Made by a program: the position numbers and the translations under genes. The notes beneath the pieces were generated by a model. That model saw only the letters and a list, made by a program, of their open reading frames with translations, did not search any database and was not told the origin of the DNA. From Pontibacter cellulosilyticus (GTDB lineage Bacteria > Bacteroidota > Bacteroidia > Cytophagales > Hymenobacteraceae), in NCBI RefSeq assembly GCF_014306105.1, contig NZ_JACRVF010000001.1, positions 1 through 64,000 of the forward strand: a stretch of 64,000 nucleotides of DNA, read 5' to 3'. The stretch's first letter is position 1. The number at the start of each line of letters is the position of its first letter. Below, piece by piece: positions 60,787 to 64,000 of this stretch.

Positions 60787-63700
60787 TTATGCTAATTCTT
60801 TTACACGTTTGCCAACTTTTACCTCTTCGCGCCAGCTGTAAAGCACCGGCACAATGAACAGGGTGATCAGAGCTACTACCATACCGCCAAAGGTCGGGAT
60901 AGCCATCGGGATCATAATATCGGAGCCGCGGCCTGTAGACGTAAGCACTGGCAGCAGGGCCAGCAGGGTAGTGGCTGTCGTCATCAGACATGGCCTTACA
61001 CGGCGCATACCGGCCTCCAGCACAGCTTTGCGCACCTGCTGCTTCGACTCCGGGTGGAACTTCTCAAAACTTTGCATCAGGTACGTTCCCATTACCACGC
61101 CGTCGTCAGTAGCGATACCGAACAGGGCGATAAAACCGACCCAGACGGCCACGCTCAGGTTAAAGGTGCGCATCTGGAAAAGGTCACGCATGTTCGTGTC
61201 CAAGAACGAAAAGTTCATAAACCAGTCCTGCCCGTAGAGCCACAGCATCATAAAGCCGCCGGCAAAAGCCATGGCAATGGACGTGAAAATGAACAGCGTG
61301 GTGGTAACAGAACGGAACTGGAAGTATAAAATCAGGAAAATAATGAGCAAGGAGAGCGGAATCACGATGGATAGTCGCTTCTCGGCGCGCACCTGGTTTT
61401 CGTAGCTACCTGAGAACTTATAGCTCACACCGGCAGGCACCACTAACTCTCCGGATGCAATCTTTTGAGTGAGGTAACGTTGCGCATCTTCCACCACCGG
61501 TACTTCGGCAAACCCATCGCGCTTATCGAACAGCACATAGCCGGTCAGGAAGGAGTTTTCTCCACGGATCATCATCGGACCTGGACGGTACTCCAGATTA
61601 GCAATTTCTCCTAAAGGTACTTGTGCACCACTGGCAGTCGTGATCAGGATTCTGTCTACAGCTTCCGGGTTGTTGCGGTACTCACGGGCATAGCGGGCAC
61701 GGATAGAGTAGCGCTCGCGGCCTTCCACAGTCGTCGTTAAGGCCATGCCACCCATTGCCACTTCGATATACTCCTGCACATCAGCTACATTCAAACCGTA
61801 ACGGGCCATGGTGCGGCGGTCCAATTCGATCTCCATGTATGGCTTGCCCAAAGAGCGGTCAGCATACACAGCCTCCTGCTTAATCGATGGCACCTCTTTC
61901 AGGAAGCGCTCCAGCTGCAGGCTGAAATCCTCGATCGTTTTCAGGTCGGGGCCATATACTTTGATACCCATCGGCGCACGCATACCCGTCTGCAGCATCA
62001 CCAGTCGTGTCTCTATTGGCTGTAACTTCGGCGCCGAGGTAACACCCGGAATATTAGCCACGCGTACAATCTCATCCCAGATATCATCCGGACTCTGTAT
62101 GTGGTCGCGCCACTGACGGAAATACTCCCCGTCATCATCCGGAATCAGGTTACCAGCTTCATCGCGCATAAATTCGCCATCGTCGTTTACCGCGAATCGA
62201 ACTTTATAGCCCTGCTCATCGGTAATGTACTCTGACTTGTACTGGATGATGTTCTCGTACATCGACATCGGAGCAGGATCTAACGCTGTTTCGGCACGAC
62301 CCGCCTTGCCCACCACTACTTCTACCTCAGGTATGGCTGTGATAAGCATATCCAGCTGCTGCACGATGCGCTTGTTGGCCTCGACGCCGGAGTGCGGCAT
62401 TGACGTTGGCATGAGTAGGAAAGCACCTTCGTCCAGTGATGGCATGAACTCCTCACCCATACCTGGAAAAGTATGTACCAATCCGCTCCAAACCGATGTG
62501 GTACGGATGTTAGCTCCTACTTTATCAAAACCACTGGCTACCCAACCGAACATGGAATTAAAGCCTACCCAGCTCAATAAACCAATTACCATGATCATGG
62601 CAGGTATGGCCAGGAACTTACCTTTATTGGCAAGACACCAGTTGAGGATGCGCGGATAAGCTCCGATGAAGAGAGCAAATGCTCCCAATACCAGACCGAT
62701 GATAAGTAGGATGAACAGGAAGTTCACGATCAGGCTCACCGAAGCACCCAGTGGCATCCAGTTCTCCGCCAGCAGCCATGATACAGCTACTACCGCAATG
62801 CCTACCATCACAGGTGTGTTATACTTACCATAGCGTCCCGGCTGGTAAAACGTCAGCAGGTTGTTAGAAGCAATAAGGAGGAGCGTTATACCCGCCAGTG
62901 GAAGTATAAAGATGGCGATGGCACCCAAGCCCAGCAGCACCCAGTTCAATATCTTAGACCAGGAAACGTTCTTCGACTTAAGGCCAAGTATGGTATGGGC
63001 GAAGGCCGGCATGATCAGGATGGTGAACACCAGCGAAGCCACCAACGCAAAGGTCTTGGTAAAGGCCAGCGGACCAAACAGCTTGCCCTCTGCTGCCTCC
63101 AGTGTAAACACCGGCAGGAAGCTAACGATGGTGGTGGAAACCGCCGTAATAATGGCCGTGGCTACTTCCGTGGTACCTTCATAAACCGACTTCAGCAGCG
63201 ACTGCCCCGGCGGCGCCTCATCAATATGCCGCAGCACGTTCTCGTTGAGTATGATTCCCAAATCCACCATAGTACCTATCGCAATGGCTATACCTGACAG
63301 AGCCACGATGTTGGCGTCCACGTTGAAGTACTTCATCATGATGAAGGTCATGAGCACGGCCAGTGGCAGCAGGGCAGAGATGAGCAGCGAGGCGCGCAGG
63401 TTATACACCATCACGATGATCACGATAATGGTGATGAGAATCTGAAATATGATCGCTTCGTTAAGCGTACCCAGCGTTTCATTAATCAGCTTCGTACGGT
63501 CGTAAAAAGGCACAATGGTTACTTTGGAAGTGCGTCCGTCGGCCAGTTTCTTGGAAGGCAGACCGGCAGAGATCTCGTCCAGTTTCTCCTTCACGTTGTT
63601 AATCACTGCCAGCGGGTTATCGCCGTAACGGGCAATTACCACACCGCCTACGGCCTCGGCACCGCTTTTATCCAGAATACCAAGCATAGAGCGGTCGGCT

Positions 63701-64000
63701 GGACCGATGTTCACACGGGCTATGTCCTGAATGCGGATCGGCACGTTGTTATTTACCTTCACCACGGCCTGCTCGATGTCTTCTATGTCTTTTACATAGC
63801 CCAGGCCACGCACCAGGTATTCCACTTGGTTAATCTCCACGGTGTTAGCGCCCACGTCTTGGTTGCTGTTCTGCAGGGTGTTCATCACCTCCATCATGGA
63901 GATGTTGTTTGCCTTCATGGCCACAGGGTCCAGGTCTACCTGGTACTCTTTTATATAGCCACCCACAGAGGCTACCTCAGCAACGCCTTCGGCACCAGAC
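60787..64000 (-). CDS. cusA: CusA-like heavy-metal RND permease, 5-prime end outside window
   Basis: The frame is open to the window edge; 1071 residues are visible and the missing N-terminus should be short relative to the usual 1050-1250. The visible part begins in the first periplasmic loop (GVAEVASVGGYIKEYQVDLD). Helix 4 reads AIAIGTMVDLGIILNENVLR, aligning with the Asp and Glu of E. coli CusA (MVDAAIVMIEN), and TLEAAEGKLFGPLAFTKT is also CusA-like, so Cu(I)/Ag(I) is the likely substrate. Met residues in LQTGMRAPMGIKVYG may serve metal relay. Several large hydrophobic inserts near residues 340-460 are longer than in E. coli CusA. Confidence 0.93.
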   Translation of the reverse strand, partial: SGAEGVAEVASVGGYIKEYQVDLDPVAMKANNISMMEVMNTLQNSNQDVGANTVEINQVEYLVRGLGYVKDIEDIEQAVVKVNNNVPIRIQDIARVNIGPADRSMLGILDKSGAEAVGGVVIARYGDNPLAVINNVKEKLDEISAGLPSKKLADGRTSKVTIVPFYDRTKLINETLGTLNEAIIFQILITIIVIIVMVYNLRASLLISALLPLAVLMTFIMMKYFNVDANIVALSGIAIAIGTMVDLGIILNENVLRHIDEAPPGQSLLKSVYEGTTEVATAIITAVSTTIVSFLPVFTLEAAEGKLFGPLAFTKTFALVASLVFTILIMPAFAHTILGLKSKNVSWSKILNWVLLGLGAIAIFILPLAGITLLLIASNNLLTFYQPGRYGKYNTPVMVGIAVVAVSWLLAENWMPLGASVSLIVNFLFILLIIGLVLGAFALFIGAYPRILNWCLANKGKFLAIPAMIMVIGLLSWVGFNSMFGWVASGFDKVGANIRTTSVWSGLVHTFPGMGEEFMPSLDEGAFLLMPTSMPHSGVEANKRIVQQLDMLITAIPEVEVVVGKAGRAETALDPAPMSMYENIIQYKSEYITDEQGYKVRFAVNDDGEFMRDEAGNLIPDDDGEYFRQWRDHIQSPDDIWDEIVRVANIPGVTSAPKLQPIETRLVMLQTGMRAPMGIKVYGPDLKTIEDFSLQLERFLKEVPSIKQEAVYADRSLGKPYMEIELDRRTMARYGLNVADVQEYIEVAMGGMALTTTVEGRERYSIRARYAREYRNNPEAVDRILITTASGAQVPLGEIANLEYRPGPMMIRGENSFLTGYVLFDKRDGFAEVPVVEDAQRYLTQKIASGELVVPAGVSYKFSGSYENQVRAEKRLSIVIPLSLLIIFLILYFQFRSVTTTLFIFTSIAMAFAGGFMMLWLYGQDWFMNFSFLDTNMRDLFQMRTFNLSVAVWVGFIALFGIATDDGVVMGTYLMQSFEKFHPESKQQVRKAVLEAGMRRVRPCLMTTATTLLALLPVLTSTGRGSDIMIPMAIPTFGGMVVALITLFIVPVLYSWREEVKVGKRVKELA

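Noticed and set aside
60593-60991. 132-codon minus-strand frame overlapping the cusA end
   Set aside because: It combines an alternative frame of cusA with the repeat; no independent support.
1-64000. CRISPR arrays, tRNA or rRNA genes, insertion sequences, prophage
   Set aside because: Scanned for regularly spaced repeats, cloverleaf-like segments with conserved TTCGA loops, and transposase or integrase motifs; none found.

Overview
The window looks like a chromosomal segment of an aerobic Bacteroidota, most likely in the Hymenobacteraceae near Pontibacter; the genus is my inference. The grounds are a type IX secretion sorting domain, TonB/SusC-style outer-membrane proteins, TAnnTTTG -7 promoter boxes, absence of strong Shine-Dalgarno sites, and moderate GC with AT-rich intergenic regions. 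I found no tRNA, rRNA, CRISPR array, transposase or phage gene.

Layout. 1-82 is the cut N-terminus of a secreted protein. 642-12306 (minus strand) is an exopolysaccharide operon transcribed wza-like, wzc-like, wzx-like flippase, GT4, polymerase/ligase, three more glycosyltransferases and a membrane-anchored beta-helix protein; no priming glycosyltransferase lies in the window. 12659-12871 is a small DUF1737 gene. 13216-21932 (minus) is an efflux operon: adaptor, TolC, ABC ATPase, two MacB/FtsX permeases, then an NtrC-type regulator and its histidine kinase, with a sigma-54-like site before the first gene. 22205-28220 holds plus-strand single genes (OmpA-like protein, aminopeptidase P, type IX-sorted beta-propeller dehydrogenase, AEC transporter). 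28268-32260 has a zinc-ribbon protein, hemJ, a PLP enzyme of the D-threonine aldolase type and a GH25 lysozyme. 32309-36657 has a disordered Gly/Ser/Tyr/Arg protein, a cellulose-synthase-like glycosyltransferase and a divergent lipoprotein glycosidase. 36892-40688 has a nucleotidyltransferase/phosphoesterase pair, a desaturase, a DUF4126 protein and an acyl-carrier-like protein lacking the carrier serine. 40781-47004 (minus) is a GbsR-controlled HAE1-type RND pump. 47163-53594 is mixed (STAS-like, SDR, VKOR-like, HxlR with divergent NAD(P)-binding gene, NmrA, small membrane proteins). 53733-56156 is a TonB-dependent-type outer-membrane protein. 56474-64000 (minus) is a Cus-type copper/silver efflux operon with DUF3347 proteins; cusA runs off the window.

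Three complete efflux systems sit within 45 kb (MacB type, HAE1 type, Cus type), next to two polysaccharide loci: an envelope- and stress-oriented region. The best leads that ordinary annotation would miss are a strongly over-represented AAGTATA/TATACTT word spread through genes and gaps (about 110 copies by eye), a dispersed structured repeat at 29.1 and 60.6 kb with compensatory base changes, a perfect 48-bp palindrome inside the MacB-type operon, paired TTAGTTCT/AGAACTAA operators around the GbsR gene, the serine-less acyl carrier protein, and the disordered protein beside the cellulose-synthase-like gene.
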